From contig NZ_FOXH01000015.1 of NCBI RefSeq assembly GCF_900115665.1, positions 108,840 to 172,839 of the forward strand: a DNA stretch of 64,000 nt, written 5' to 3'. This DNA comes from Pseudarcicella hirudinis (GTDB lineage Bacteria; Bacteroidota; Bacteroidia; Cytophagales; Spirosomataceae). Below the pieces are notes generated by a model that saw nothing but the letters and a program-made list of their open reading frames with translations, was not told the DNA's origin and ran no database searches. The translations under genes and the position numbers were made by a program. Shown piece after piece: positions 30,197-38,943 of this stretch. Positions within the stretch are counted from its first letter, which is position 1, and every line of letters starts with the position of its first letter.

Positions 30197-31138
30197 CTAA
30201 AAATATCCTTGTTGTTTACGTTTTTCCATAGCTGCTTCCGAACGTTTATCATCAATTCTGGCACCGCGTTCTGAAATTTCAGCTGAGAGGATTTCACCAA
30301 TAATATCGTCAAGTTCAACTGCCTCTGACTGTACCGCAGCGGTACAGGTCATATCTCCTACGGTCCGGAAACGAACAGTTTCTTCGAAAGGAATTTCATC
30401 AGCTTCTTTGTTAAGGTATTCAGAATCAGCCCAAAGCATACCATCTCTCTCAATTACCTGACGTTTGTGAGAGTAATAAATAGATGGAATAGCCATTTCC
30501 TCTTCCTTGATATAATTCCAGACATCCAGTTCAGTCCAGTTGGAAATCGGGAAAACACGTACATTTTCTCCGATGGAAATCCTTCCGTTCAGCATATCGA
30601 ATAATTCCGGACGCTGGCGTTTGGCATCCCATTGCCCGAAATCGTCTCTTACCGAGAAGATACGTTCTTTGGCACGGGCTTTTTCCTCATCACGGCGTGC
30701 CCCGCCGATACAGGCATCAAATTTGAATTCTTCAATAGCGTCTAAAAGCGTAACCGTTTGCAACGCATTTCTGGAAGCATATTTTCCGGTTTCCTCTTTT
30801 ACCTTTCCCTGATTGATAGAATCCTGAACGTAACGGACAATCAGTTCCGCTCCGGTTTCTTTGGCCAGCCAGTCTCTGAATTCAATAGTTTCAGGAAAGT
30901 TATGGCCAGTATCAACATGTAAAAGCGGGAAAGGAATTTTACCGGGATAAAAAGCCTTTTGCGCCAGTCTGACAAGAGTAATAGAGTCTTTTCCTCCCGA
31001 AAACAAAAGAGCAGGCTTCTCGAATTGCGCCACTACTTCTCGCATGATGTAAATGGCTTCATCTTCCAGCTCTCTTGGGAAGATACCATGTTTCGCAGAG
31101 GAAATCTTGGATTTTGTTATATCGGATAATGAACTCAT
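30197..31138 (-). CDS. cysD: Sulfate adenylyltransferase catalytic subunit
   Basis: CysD transfers the AMP of ATP to sulfate, giving APS and pyrophosphate, with CysN driving the reaction. The 313 residues from ATG 31138 carry the PP-loop SGGKDSITLVRLA, LLHVDTGHNFPETIEFRD and GGARRDEEKARAKERIFS, all diagnostic. The open frame extends 13 codons upstream, but the family starts near the chosen Met. The C-terminal GDMTCTAAVQSEA is also conserved. It sits between cysH (upstream) and cysN. Confidence 0.95.
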   Translation of the reverse strand: MSSLSDITKSKISSAKHGIFPRELEDEAIYIMREVVAQFEKPALLFSGGKDSITLVRLAQKAFYPGKIPFPLLHVDTGHNFPETIEFRDWLAKETGAELIVRYVQDSINQGKVKEETGKYASRNALQTVTLLDAIEEFKFDACIGGARRDEEKARAKERIFSVRDDFGQWDAKRQRPELFDMLNGRISIGENVRVFPISNWTELDVWNYIKEEEMAIPSIYYSHKRQVIERDGMLWADSEYLNKEADEIPFEETVRFRTVGDMTCTAAVQSEAVELDDIIGEILSAEISERGARIDDKRSEAAMEKRKQQGYF

Positions 31139-31225
31139 TGCTTTTGGTAATAAAATGTATAACAGGCTGCCGCCCAATTAAAATTTAATCAAAGTTATCA
31201 AAGAATCAGCCAGGCTGATTTCAGA

Positions 31226-31921
31226 TCAGGAGTGTAAACCACATTCCTTTTGAGATACTTCCCACCACCATCTGCCCGCCCGGGGATTTTCACCTTCTGT
31301 GATGGCTCTGGTACAAGGCAGACATCCGATTGAAATAAAGCCTTTTCTATGAAGCGGACTGTCCGGAACACGGTTTTCCTTGATATAAGCCAGTATCTCA
31401 TCATATGTCCAGTGTATAAGCGGATTGAATTTAATTACCTTGTTGGCTTCATCCCACTCTACAATTTCCATATCGGCTCTGTTTTCTGATTGCTCAGACC
31501 TTAATCCGGTAATCCATACCTCCGCCCCTGTTAAAGCTCTTTTCAGGGGTTCGATTTTACGGATATAACAACATTCTTTCCGGTTTTCTACCGATTCATA
31601 AAAGCTGTGAAATCCTTTTTCTTTCACAAGTGCTTCAACTCTTTCTGCTTTCGGGAAAAAAGTAGTAAAAGATTTTTTGTATTTCGCCCTTGTGGAATCC
31701 ATCAGTTCATACGTTTCCTGAAAAAGCCTTCCAGTATCAAGCGTAAAAACATTGATGTTTAAATCATTTTTAAAAATGGCATCGGTAATAACCTGATCTT
31801 CCTGTCCGAACGACGAAGAGAAAACCACTTTACCTTCAGTATAGTTATTTGCCATGTATCGTAACCCATCTACTAAGGAGAGGCCTTCCAACGATTGTTT
31901 TAACTGACTTAAATCTGACAT
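31226..31921 (-). CDS. cysH: Adenylyl-sulfate (APS) reductase, CysH family
   Basis: The protein reduces activated sulfate to sulfite using thioredoxin. The PP-loop-type N-terminal part (FSSSFGQEDQVITDAI, FTLDTGRLFQETYEL) is followed by the cysteine pair in KECCYIRKIEPL, then CLPC in IGCLPCTRAI, and the catalytic Cys in KECGLH near the end (231 residues). The CC plus CxxC set binds a [4Fe-4S] cluster and marks APS rather than PAPS reductases. This agrees with the absence of an APS kinase domain here. It is the first gene of the cys transcript. Confidence 0.92.
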   Translation of the reverse strand: MSDLSQLKQSLEGLSLVDGLRYMANNYTEGKVVFSSSFGQEDQVITDAIFKNDLNINVFTLDTGRLFQETYELMDSTRAKYKKSFTTFFPKAERVEALVKEKGFHSFYESVENRKECCYIRKIEPLKRALTGAEVWITGLRSEQSENRADMEIVEWDEANKVIKFNPLIHWTYDEILAYIKENRVPDSPLHRKGFISIGCLPCTRAITEGENPRAGRWWWEVSQKECGLHS

Positions 31922-32314
31922 AAGATATGACCAGGATACAGAAAATAGAAATGTAAGATGAGAAAAATCAAAAGTTTACATTAAATTCTGTAAGATGGAA
32001 TTTAAATTGAAATGCAAAATTACCCAAAGTCTATTGATTTAATAGTTTACTGACGAAAATATTTTTTCAAATAATATCTAAAGCTTAAAAATTTACGTTA
32101 TATTTAAGAAAATTGGTACAGGAAACGAGGTTTCGGGTATCGGTTTATTTTCTAAACAAATAGGAATTATACTTTGGTTCTTTCTTATTGCTTTTTAGAT
32201 CTGTGTTTGGATCAGTTAAATTTTCCGGGCACTTTATAAACTTAGAATTCTGATTTACTGAAAGAAAGGGTTACATATTACTTTCATTTTCAGAATTTGT
32301 AATTCCCTGAACAT
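31922..32314. other. Intergenic region between cysH and an AlbA_2 gene
   Basis: 393 AT-rich nt between divergent genes. It should contain the cys operon promoter on the minus strand. A CAAAATTA block near 32015 looks like a reversed -7 element, but I find no partner at good spacing. No riboswitch-like pairing, repeat or ORF was seen. Confidence 0.4.
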
Positions 32315-33010
32315 ATGAGCTACGGTTTGGAAGCCTATCTCGAAAAAGCTGAAAGTCATTCCCGGACTTCAGCTATGGACTTAAGATCCCTCCGCAATTT
32401 GGTCCGGCAGGGAGAGAGCAGTAGCCTCGAATTTAAGTTAAAAGCCAATCATCCTGAAAAAATTATCCGTGAAATTGTAGCATTTGCCAACTCAGGTGGA
32501 GGAAAATTATTGGTGGGAGTCGGGGATGATAAGAGTATTCCGGGTTTGAAATTTGTTGATGAGGATGAATATGTTCTGGTAAGGGCTCTTGAGAAATTTT
32601 GTTTTCCGAAGGTAGATTACGAACTGGAAAGGGTTCATGTTTCAGATGAAAGGGAAATACTGGTTTTTACCATTCCGCCAAGTCTTAAAAAACCTCATTA
32701 CGTCCAGTTGACAAATGATCCTCTTCCTAAAGCCTATGTCCGCGTGCAGGATCGCTCAGTTCAGGCCAGCAAGGAGATTAAACAGATACTGAGAAGAGAG
32801 AATGATGAAGGGGTGAAATTTTCGTATGGAGAGAAGGAGCAAAAACTGTTTCATTATCTTGAAGAAAATAAAAGAATATCAGTTGATTTGTTTTCACAGA
32901 TTGCTGATATTTCCAGAAAATCCGCCTCACATACATTGGTTTTATTAGTTTTGGCAAATGTTTTGAAAGTTCATCCTGATGAAATCGTTGACTGGTATTC
33001 AATGGCCTGA
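32315..33010 (+). CDS. AlbA_2-domain (Schlafen-like) ATP-binding protein
   Basis: A 231-residue protein with the AlbA_2 fold at about residues 28-150: ESSSLEFKLKANHPEKIIREIVAFANSGGGKLLVGVGDD followed by the conserved YVRVQDRSVQAS near residue 150. The C-terminal 60 residues form a predicted winged helix (ISVDLFSQIADISRKSASHTLVLLV). Such proteins act as putative transcriptional regulators or nucleic-acid-binding factors. It lacks the RecG-like second half found in the broken gene at 13469. The downstream lipoprotein gene begins 17 nt after its stop. Confidence 0.8.
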   Translation: MSYGLEAYLEKAESHSRTSAMDLRSLRNLVRQGESSSLEFKLKANHPEKIIREIVAFANSGGGKLLVGVGDDKSIPGLKFVDEDEYVLVRALEKFCFPKVDYELERVHVSDEREILVFTIPPSLKKPHYVQLTNDPLPKAYVRVQDRSVQASKEIKQILRRENDEGVKFSYGEKEQKLFHYLEENKRISVDLFSQIADISRKSASHTLVLLVLANVLKVHPDEIVDWYSMA

Positions 33011-33027
33011 GTTTGTAAAAAATATCA

Positions 33028-34413
33028 ATGGGAAATCTTTATAAAAAAGGGCTTCAGACCCTGCTGTTTTTCTCTGTAATCGGAGTAATATCACTTTCCT
33101 GCTCAAAAAAAGCAGCAGATGCGCCTGTCGTGCAGCCAACAGAGAAAGCTTCCTGGGACTTATTACAGGAAAGAATCCTTACACCTACCTGTGCTACTTC
33201 AGGATGTCACCTTTCTACCGGTGATGGTACATATGCCCAACATGGGCTGGTGCTTGAAAAATCAGTTGCTTATCAGAATCTGGTTGGTGTTGCACCTAAA
33301 AATCAGTTGGCATTGGCTGATGGATTTTTGAGAGTAAAAGCCTATAAATCCCTGGAAAGCCTTTTCTTTCACAAACTCAACTGGGATGCATCACATCATG
33401 GAGGGAAACAGTACGGATCGCCTATGCCATTGGGAGGTACAGCCCTTACAGTCGGTCAGATTGAATTTGTGAGAAGATGGATTGAAGCCGGCGCACCGCA
33501 AAAAGGAAGTGTTGTGGATACTACGCTCCTCAATGACAAAACACCAAGTGTAACCAGTTCTGAAACATTCGATGCGCTGGCTACTCCTGCTGCTGAAGGC
33601 AAACAAGGCTATCAATTGAAAGTGGATCAGTTTGTTATTCAGCCTAATTTTGAGAGAGAATTATTTGTAAGAAGAGCTATTGGAAACCAGTCGGATATAT
33701 ATGTAAGCAGAATCAGGTTGAAATCCAGGGCTAATAGTCATCATTTGGTTTTATATGATTTTCGTGACAAGACGCAGTTACCGGCAATTGATCAGGTCCG
33801 AGATTTAAGGAACCCAGATAATACCTTAAATCTTTCTACGGTTCTGACTATGTCAAATCATGTATTTCTGGGTGGAGGTACTGATACTAACTCTGATTAT
33901 GTTTTTCCGGAAGGAACTGCATTGATGCTTCCAGCTGGAATGACCGTAGATCTGAATCCGCATTATTTCAATAAAACGACAGATAGTAAATACGGTGAAA
34001 ATTATATAAACCTTTATACGGTTGATAAGTCTTCGGTTAAGTATGTCGTAAAAACCATCGATTTTAACAATACTAAAATAGATCTTCCTGCTAATCAGAG
34101 AACTACCATCACTACAGATTTCAAATTCTTAAAAGATGTAAAAATTGTGGCATTAACTTCACATAACCATAAGTTAGGGGAGAAATTTGTAATAAAAATC
34201 AAAGGTGGAACAAGAGACGGGGAGGTAGTTTATGAAAGTACCGATTGGGAACATCCCAACATGATTAATTATAAAACACCGATTGAACTCAAAAAAGGTG
34301 AGGGGCTCACTTCTATTGTAACTTATAATAACACCACTAAAAATAAAGTGAGTTTCGGCTTGACTTCTGAGGATGAAATGGACATCATTTTCGGATATTA
34401 TTATGAGGAGTAG
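33028..34413 (+). CDS. Lipoprotein with haem-c-like motif and copper monooxygenase-like fold
   Basis: A 461-residue envelope lipoprotein with a lipobox Cys at about residue 25 (GVISLSCSKK). Residues about 45-160 resemble a cytochrome-c-like domain: RILTPTCATSGCHLSTGDG gives a CX4CH binding motif instead of CXXCH, and PMPLGG could supply the distal Met. The second half resembles copper type II (PHM-like) monooxygenases, with SHHLVLYDF, NPHYFNKT and SHNHKLGEKF as possible copper ligands and EDEMDIIFGYYYE near the end. Substrate and reaction are unknown. It is probably co-transcribed with the preceding AlbA_2 gene. Confidence 0.65.
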   Translation: MGNLYKKGLQTLLFFSVIGVISLSCSKKAADAPVVQPTEKASWDLLQERILTPTCATSGCHLSTGDGTYAQHGLVLEKSVAYQNLVGVAPKNQLALADGFLRVKAYKSLESLFFHKLNWDASHHGGKQYGSPMPLGGTALTVGQIEFVRRWIEAGAPQKGSVVDTTLLNDKTPSVTSSETFDALATPAAEGKQGYQLKVDQFVIQPNFERELFVRRAIGNQSDIYVSRIRLKSRANSHHLVLYDFRDKTQLPAIDQVRDLRNPDNTLNLSTVLTMSNHVFLGGGTDTNSDYVFPEGTALMLPAGMTVDLNPHYFNKTTDSKYGENYINLYTVDKSSVKYVVKTIDFNNTKIDLPANQRTTITTDFKFLKDVKIVALTSHNHKLGEKFVIKIKGGTRDGEVVYESTDWEHPNMINYKTPIELKKGEGLTSIVTYNNTTKNKVSFGLTSEDEMDIIFGYYYEE

Positions 34414-35215
34414 CCCGTAGAAGTTTTGTCGTGGAGGATAATTATAGTGTTGCCAGAGGTTTTCTTCTGAAAAATATCTTTGTAGTTCCCTGTCTGTCCG
34501 GAATACAGGAAGAGATGGAACTCAGAGACTCACTGAACTCAAATGCTGCAAGTAAATTCAATAAATCTTTCGGGCGGGCGTTATTGTTCTCAATTTGCCT
34601 GAACGTATCTGAAATTTAAAAAATTATTGTATTTTGTTATTACCTGCCGTTCTTTAGTTGAAAAGCCTGAAGAAAGTAAGGAATCGGAAATGCTTTCGTT
34701 TAATTCGGAAGCATTCATGGCTCTTGCATAATAAAGCGCTCTGTTTTTTTGACAAATAATTCAATTCCGGAGATATCAAGACAGACAGAACAATTAAAGT
34801 AATTAATATCGGAAAAGGAAAAAAGTACCTGGTATCGTTTTTCTGTAACTGATTTTGGACCGGTTATCAGGAATTTCAGAATCAGGAATCAGTTGTTAAA
34901 TATTGCATTCAAAGTACAGTGCGGATTTCTTCAGATAAGTATGCCTGCTTCAAAGTAAAATGTAGTCATATAAGAATCAAAATAATGTAACTTAAGTAAG
35001 ATATTTTAGGATGATTGAAGTTTGTTTACAGAAAAACAAAACATGCTCTTTACAAAAAAATTCCTTTTTTTATAATAATTCAATGAAGGTATTATATTTG
35101 CTGACTTTTGAAATATTAACCCGGAATATATTAAGAACTATTACTAAAACAAGTAAAAATTGTAATTTACTATGATTAATTTGCTGTTAATCAAACAATT
35201 ACAATAACTTCCACT
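34414..35215. other. 800-nt intergenic region upstream of kup
   Basis: No convincing gene. A 62-codon frame at 34431-34619 has no recognisable features. A 10-bp hairpin lies at 34689-34715 (AATGCTTTCG with CGGAAGCATT, one G-T pair, loop TTTAATT) without a T run. TATATTTG at 35093-35100 fits the -7 box TAnnTTTG for kup but lacks a good upstream TTG. The rest is AT-rich and shows nothing I can name. Confidence 0.4.
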
Positions 35216-37159
35216 ATGGAGCACAAGAATATGGACAAAGCCACTCTAGCTGGATTGCTAGTGGCTATGGGAATTATTTATGGTGATATTGGCACCTCAC
35301 CGCTTTATGTAATGCAAGCCATAGTCGGCACATCACCTATTAATGAGGTTTCTGTTTTAGGTGGTTTGTCCTGCATTTTCTGGACGCTTACTTTGCAAAC
35401 CACAATCAAGTATGTGATCCTTATTTTAAGAGCGGATAACAAAGGAGAAGGAGGGATTTTTGCTTTGTTTGCATTAGTTCGGCGTCATGCCAAATGGCTT
35501 ACGGTTCCTGCAATTATCGGAGGGTCAGCCTTGCTTGCTGACGGGATTATTACACCACCGATCTCTGTGGCTTCGGCTATTGAAGGATTAAGAATGATTA
35601 AACCTGACATAGAGACCGTTCCGATTATTATAGCCATTCTTACGGGATTATTTATGTTCCAGATTTTCGGAACAAATGTGGTTGGTAAATTCTTCGGGCC
35701 AATCATGCTGGTTTGGTTTTCTATGCTCGGCTTTTTCGGAGTTTACTGGATTGCTCAAAACTGGACTATTTTCAAAGCCATTTCACCTTATTATGCTTAC
35801 CAGTTATTAACCAGTACCCAGAATGGAGAAAGCGGTTTCTGGATATTGGGAGCGGTATTTCTTTGTACCACCGGAGCGGAGGCTTTGTATTCCGATCTCG
35901 GACACTGCGGAAGAGGGAATATCAGATTTAGCTGGGTATTTGTGAAAATTTGTTTACTACTTCAATATTTCGGACAGGGAGCCTGGTTATTAATTCATCA
36001 GAATGAATTGCTGAACGGCCGTAAACCTATCTTCGAACTAATGCCAGGATGGTTCCTGATCTGGGGAATTGCTGTCGCCACTGCTGCGGCGATTATTGCC
36101 AGCCAGGCCTTGATCTCAGGTTCATTTACACTGATTGCGGAAGCTATTCGTCTTAACTTCTGGCCTAAAGTTCGTTTGCATTATCCATCCGATCAGAAAG
36201 GACAATTATATGTGCCAAGTATGAATATCTTATTGTGGATGGGCTGTGTAGGTGTGGTATTATGGTTCAAGGAATCGTCGAACATGGAAGCGGCTTATGG
36301 TTTGGCTATTACTCTTACCATGTTAATGACTACAGCTCTGATGGCTTACTATTTACATATCAAGAAATTCGATATGTGGTGGATCGTAATCTTCATTGCA
36401 GTTTATGTGGCCATTGAGGGGTCATTTTTGATTGCCAACCTGCGTAAATTTGTTCACGGAGGTTATGTGTCTCTTTTCATTGCCGGTTTAATTATAACCT
36501 TAATGGTTATCTGGTATCGTGCATTTATCATAAAAATGCGATTGACGGAATACGTAAAACTGAGTGAATACATTGAACCGCTGAAGGAGCTGAGTAAGGA
36601 TATGAGTATTCCGAAATATGCTACACATATTGTATTTATGTCTAATGCGGCAAGATCTACTGAAATAGAATCTAAAATTATCTATTCAATTTTTCAGAAA
36701 AGACCTAAAAGAGCAGATATTTATTGGTTTGTACACGTTGACACCATGGATGATCCTTATACTATGGAATATAAAGTGAATGTGATTGAACCTGACGATA
36801 TTATTAAAATTACCTTCAAACTCGGTTTCAGGGTTGAACAGAAAATTAACCTGTATTTCCGGAAGGTAGTAGAGGATATGGTGAAAAAAGGAGAGGTGGA
36901 TCTTACTTCCCGCTATGAGTCACTTAATAAGCAGAATGTAATCGGAGATTTCCGTTTCGTGGTACTGGAGAAATTCCTTTCTTATGAAAATGACCTTCCT
37001 CTTGTTGAAGGCTTAATTATGAAGGCGTACTTCTTTGTAAAGCAGTTTACCAATTCTGAGGATAAATGGTTTGGTTTGGACAGCAGCGCTGTGAAACTGG
37101 AGAAAGTACCATTGATCATTCGTCCGGTAGAAAACGTACGCCTGAAGCGGGTGGAATAG
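35216..37159 (+). CDS. kup: Kup-type potassium uptake protein
   Basis: A low-affinity K+/H+ symporter of the inner membrane, 647 residues with about 12 membrane helices in the first 430. The family signature is near the N-terminus: GIIYGDIGTSPLYVM, then RADNKGEGGIFALFAL, LLADGIITPPISVASAIEGL, and TTGAEALYSDLGHCGRGNIRFSW class sequence. The C-terminal cytosolic tail (about 440-647) is typical. It is a single gene followed after 55 nt by the HIT gene. Confidence 0.95.
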   Translation: MEHKNMDKATLAGLLVAMGIIYGDIGTSPLYVMQAIVGTSPINEVSVLGGLSCIFWTLTLQTTIKYVILILRADNKGEGGIFALFALVRRHAKWLTVPAIIGGSALLADGIITPPISVASAIEGLRMIKPDIETVPIIIAILTGLFMFQIFGTNVVGKFFGPIMLVWFSMLGFFGVYWIAQNWTIFKAISPYYAYQLLTSTQNGESGFWILGAVFLCTTGAEALYSDLGHCGRGNIRFSWVFVKICLLLQYFGQGAWLLIHQNELLNGRKPIFELMPGWFLIWGIAVATAAAIIASQALISGSFTLIAEAIRLNFWPKVRLHYPSDQKGQLYVPSMNILLWMGCVGVVLWFKESSNMEAAYGLAITLTMLMTTALMAYYLHIKKFDMWWIVIFIAVYVAIEGSFLIANLRKFVHGGYVSLFIAGLIITLMVIWYRAFIIKMRLTEYVKLSEYIEPLKELSKDMSIPKYATHIVFMSNAARSTEIESKIIYSIFQKRPKRADIYWFVHVDTMDDPYTMEYKVNVIEPDDIIKITFKLGFRVEQKINLYFRKVVEDMVKKGEVDLTSRYESLNKQNVIGDFRFVVLEKFLSYENDLPLVEGLIMKAYFFVKQFTNSEDKWFGLDSSAVKLEKVPLIIRPVENVRLKRVE

Positions 37160-37214
37160 CCGTTTAGCATCTCAAAATATTGATTTTACGAAGAAACAGA
37201 TAACAGTAAATAGT

Positions 37215-37607
37215 ATGTCAACCATATTCACTAAAATTGTAAACGGAGAAATTCCAAGCCATAAAATTGCTGAAGACGAGAATTTCCTTGCCTTTTTAGA
37301 TATCACACCATTAGTGGAAGGACATGTGCTGGTAATTCCTAAAAAAGAGATTGATTATATTTTTGACCTCGATGATCAGCTGCTTTCAGGATTGATGATT
37401 TTCGCTAAGAAAATTGCTCCGGCTATTCAGCAGGCAATTCCCTGTAAAAGAATCGGTGTTTCTGTAATAGGTTTGGAAGTACCTCATACACATGTGCATC
37501 TGATCCCGTTGAACACAATGCAGGATATTAACTTTACGAGAGCAAAGATGAAAGTAACGTCGGAAGAGCTGGCACAAACGGCCGAAAAAATCAGGAAATT
37601 TCTTTAA
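37215..37607 (+). CDS. HIT-family nucleotide hydrolase/transferase
   Basis: A 130-residue HIT protein of the Hint group. It starts with IFTKIVNGEIPSHKIAEDE, contains LVEGHVLVIPKKEID, and ends the fold with the His triad HTHVHLIPL. Family members hydrolyse AMP-lysine or related nucleotide conjugates in the cytosol. Length and order are as expected. It lies 55 nt after kup on the same strand and ends in a bidirectional terminator. Confidence 0.93.
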   Translation: MSTIFTKIVNGEIPSHKIAEDENFLAFLDITPLVEGHVLVIPKKEIDYIFDLDDQLLSGLMIFAKKIAPAIQQAIPCKRIGVSVIGLEVPHTHVHLIPLNTMQDINFTRAKMKVTSEELAQTAEKIRKFL

Positions 37608-37621
37608 AACGAAATAATGAA

Positions 37622-37675
37622 AAATGTCTGAAAATCAGGAGAGATTTGTTAACCTTTCCCGATTTTCAGGCATTT
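37622..37675. terminator. Bidirectional terminator between HIT gene and gpsA
   Basis: AAATGTCTGAAAATC pairs with GATTTTCAGGCATTT (one G-T pair), and GGAGAG pairs with CTTTCC inside the loop. A and T-rich flanks suit both convergent genes. Confidence 0.75.
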
Positions 37676-37677
37676 CT

Positions 37678-38703
37678 TTATTTTAAATAGTCTTTTAAAA
37701 TACCAATCTCAGAAGTTGGGGCGGCTTTTTCATACAGAATGTTGTAAACAGCCTTAATAATGGGCATTTCTACTCCATATCTTTCATTGATCTGATGAAT
37801 ACTTTTAACAGCATAATATCCTTCTGCCACCATATTCATTTCCATTTGGGCAGACTTTACGCTGTAACCTCTTCCGATCATATTACCGAAAGTACGGTTT
37901 CTTGAAAACTGCGAATAAGCAGTAACCAGGAGGTCTCCCAAATACCCGGAACTGTGTAAATCTCTTTTCGTTTCAGGATAAACAGCATCTAAAAATCGAT
38001 GGATTTCCTGCATGGCATTTGAAACCATTACCGCCTGAAAATTATCTCCATAACCCAGTCCGTGTGTAATACCGCAGGCGAGGGCAATGATGTTTTTAAT
38101 GACGGCACAATACTCTACTCCATACAGATCCAGAATGGCATGAGCCTGTAGATAGCGGCAATTCAGCAGGCTGGCAAAATCTTCGGCACAGGCTTTACTC
38201 GGAGAAGCAATGGTAAGATATGATTGCTTTTCAAGTGCAACCTCCTCAGCATGGCATGGACCCGCAATTACGCAAAGGTTGGTTTGAGGTACCCCAAACT
38301 CCTTTTCTATCCAGTCGGTTACCAGGAGATTCTCATTAGGAATCATGCCTTTTATGGCAGAAACGACTCTTTTATCCTGAAAATGTCTTCGGTTAAGATT
38401 TTTAAGAGCATCCGGAACAAAAGCTGCCGGGACAGCCAAAATAATATATTCGACCCCGTTGAGGGCATCATTCATTTTATGATACGCTTTAACTTTCCTC
38501 GGATTGAGAGGAGCATCGGTCAGATAGCTTGGATTGTGGTTATATTTTTTGATAAAATCCACATCCGTTTTCCGGCGAAGCCACCACTTGATTTTTACAT
38601 TATTTTCTGACAAAATCTTAATAATAGCAGTTGCCCAACTACCTCCGCCCAAGACCGCAATTTGAGTGGGAAGTTTCTTTTTAATTTCAATAATATCTGT
38701 CAT
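37678..38703 (-). CDS. gpsA: Glycerol-3-phosphate dehydrogenase [NAD(P)+]
   Basis: GpsA reduces dihydroxyacetone phosphate to sn-glycerol 3-phosphate for phospholipids. The 341 residues carry the dinucleotide loop AVLGGGSWATAI near residue 17, then AIKGMIPNE, VIAGPCHAEEVALE, the catalytic lysine region EYCAVIKNIIALACGI, and LGDLLVTAYSQFSRNRTFG. The layout is complete. It is a single gene on the minus strand, divergent from the S9 peptidase. Confidence 0.95.
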   Translation of the reverse strand: MTDIIEIKKKLPTQIAVLGGGSWATAIIKILSENNVKIKWWLRRKTDVDFIKKYNHNPSYLTDAPLNPRKVKAYHKMNDALNGVEYIILAVPAAFVPDALKNLNRRHFQDKRVVSAIKGMIPNENLLVTDWIEKEFGVPQTNLCVIAGPCHAEEVALEKQSYLTIASPSKACAEDFASLLNCRYLQAHAILDLYGVEYCAVIKNIIALACGITHGLGYGDNFQAVMVSNAMQEIHRFLDAVYPETKRDLHSSGYLGDLLVTAYSQFSRNRTFGNMIGRGYSVKSAQMEMNMVAEGYYAVKSIHQINERYGVEMPIIKAVYNILYEKAAPTSEIGILKDYLK

Positions 38704-38880
38704 GAAGCAAAATTATAGATAAAATCATTATCCTGACTTCATCGTAAAGGAAATGATTCAGGTGAAACGCTGTATTTTATTCCTGAAAATAGAAATAATA
38801 GTGTCTCAGGTAAAATAAAAGATAATTCCTCTTGCCTGAGAAATCTTCGAAAATAATGAATTACTTTCATTCCATCCTGA

Positions 38881-38909
38881 TTTGTCGATAGTTTCGTAAT
38901 TTAGTTTTA
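38881..38909 (+). promoter_or_regulatory. Candidate promoter of the S9 peptidase gene
   Basis: TTTG at 38881-38884, 17 nt, then TAGTTTTA at 38902-38909 matches TTG-N17..23-TAnnTTTG except for the last base. It lies 35 nt before the start codon. Confidence 0.4.
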
Positions 38910-38943
38910 TAAATTCTAAAAATTACCTTAATATCAACAAAAC

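Noticed and set aside
31922..32314. SAM-type riboswitch upstream of the cys genes
   Set aside because: No paired aptamer stems or conserved cores could be drawn.
34431..34619. 62-codon open frame after the haem/copper lipoprotein gene
   Set aside because: No recognisable motif, low-quality start and no conserved character; it is more likely chance.
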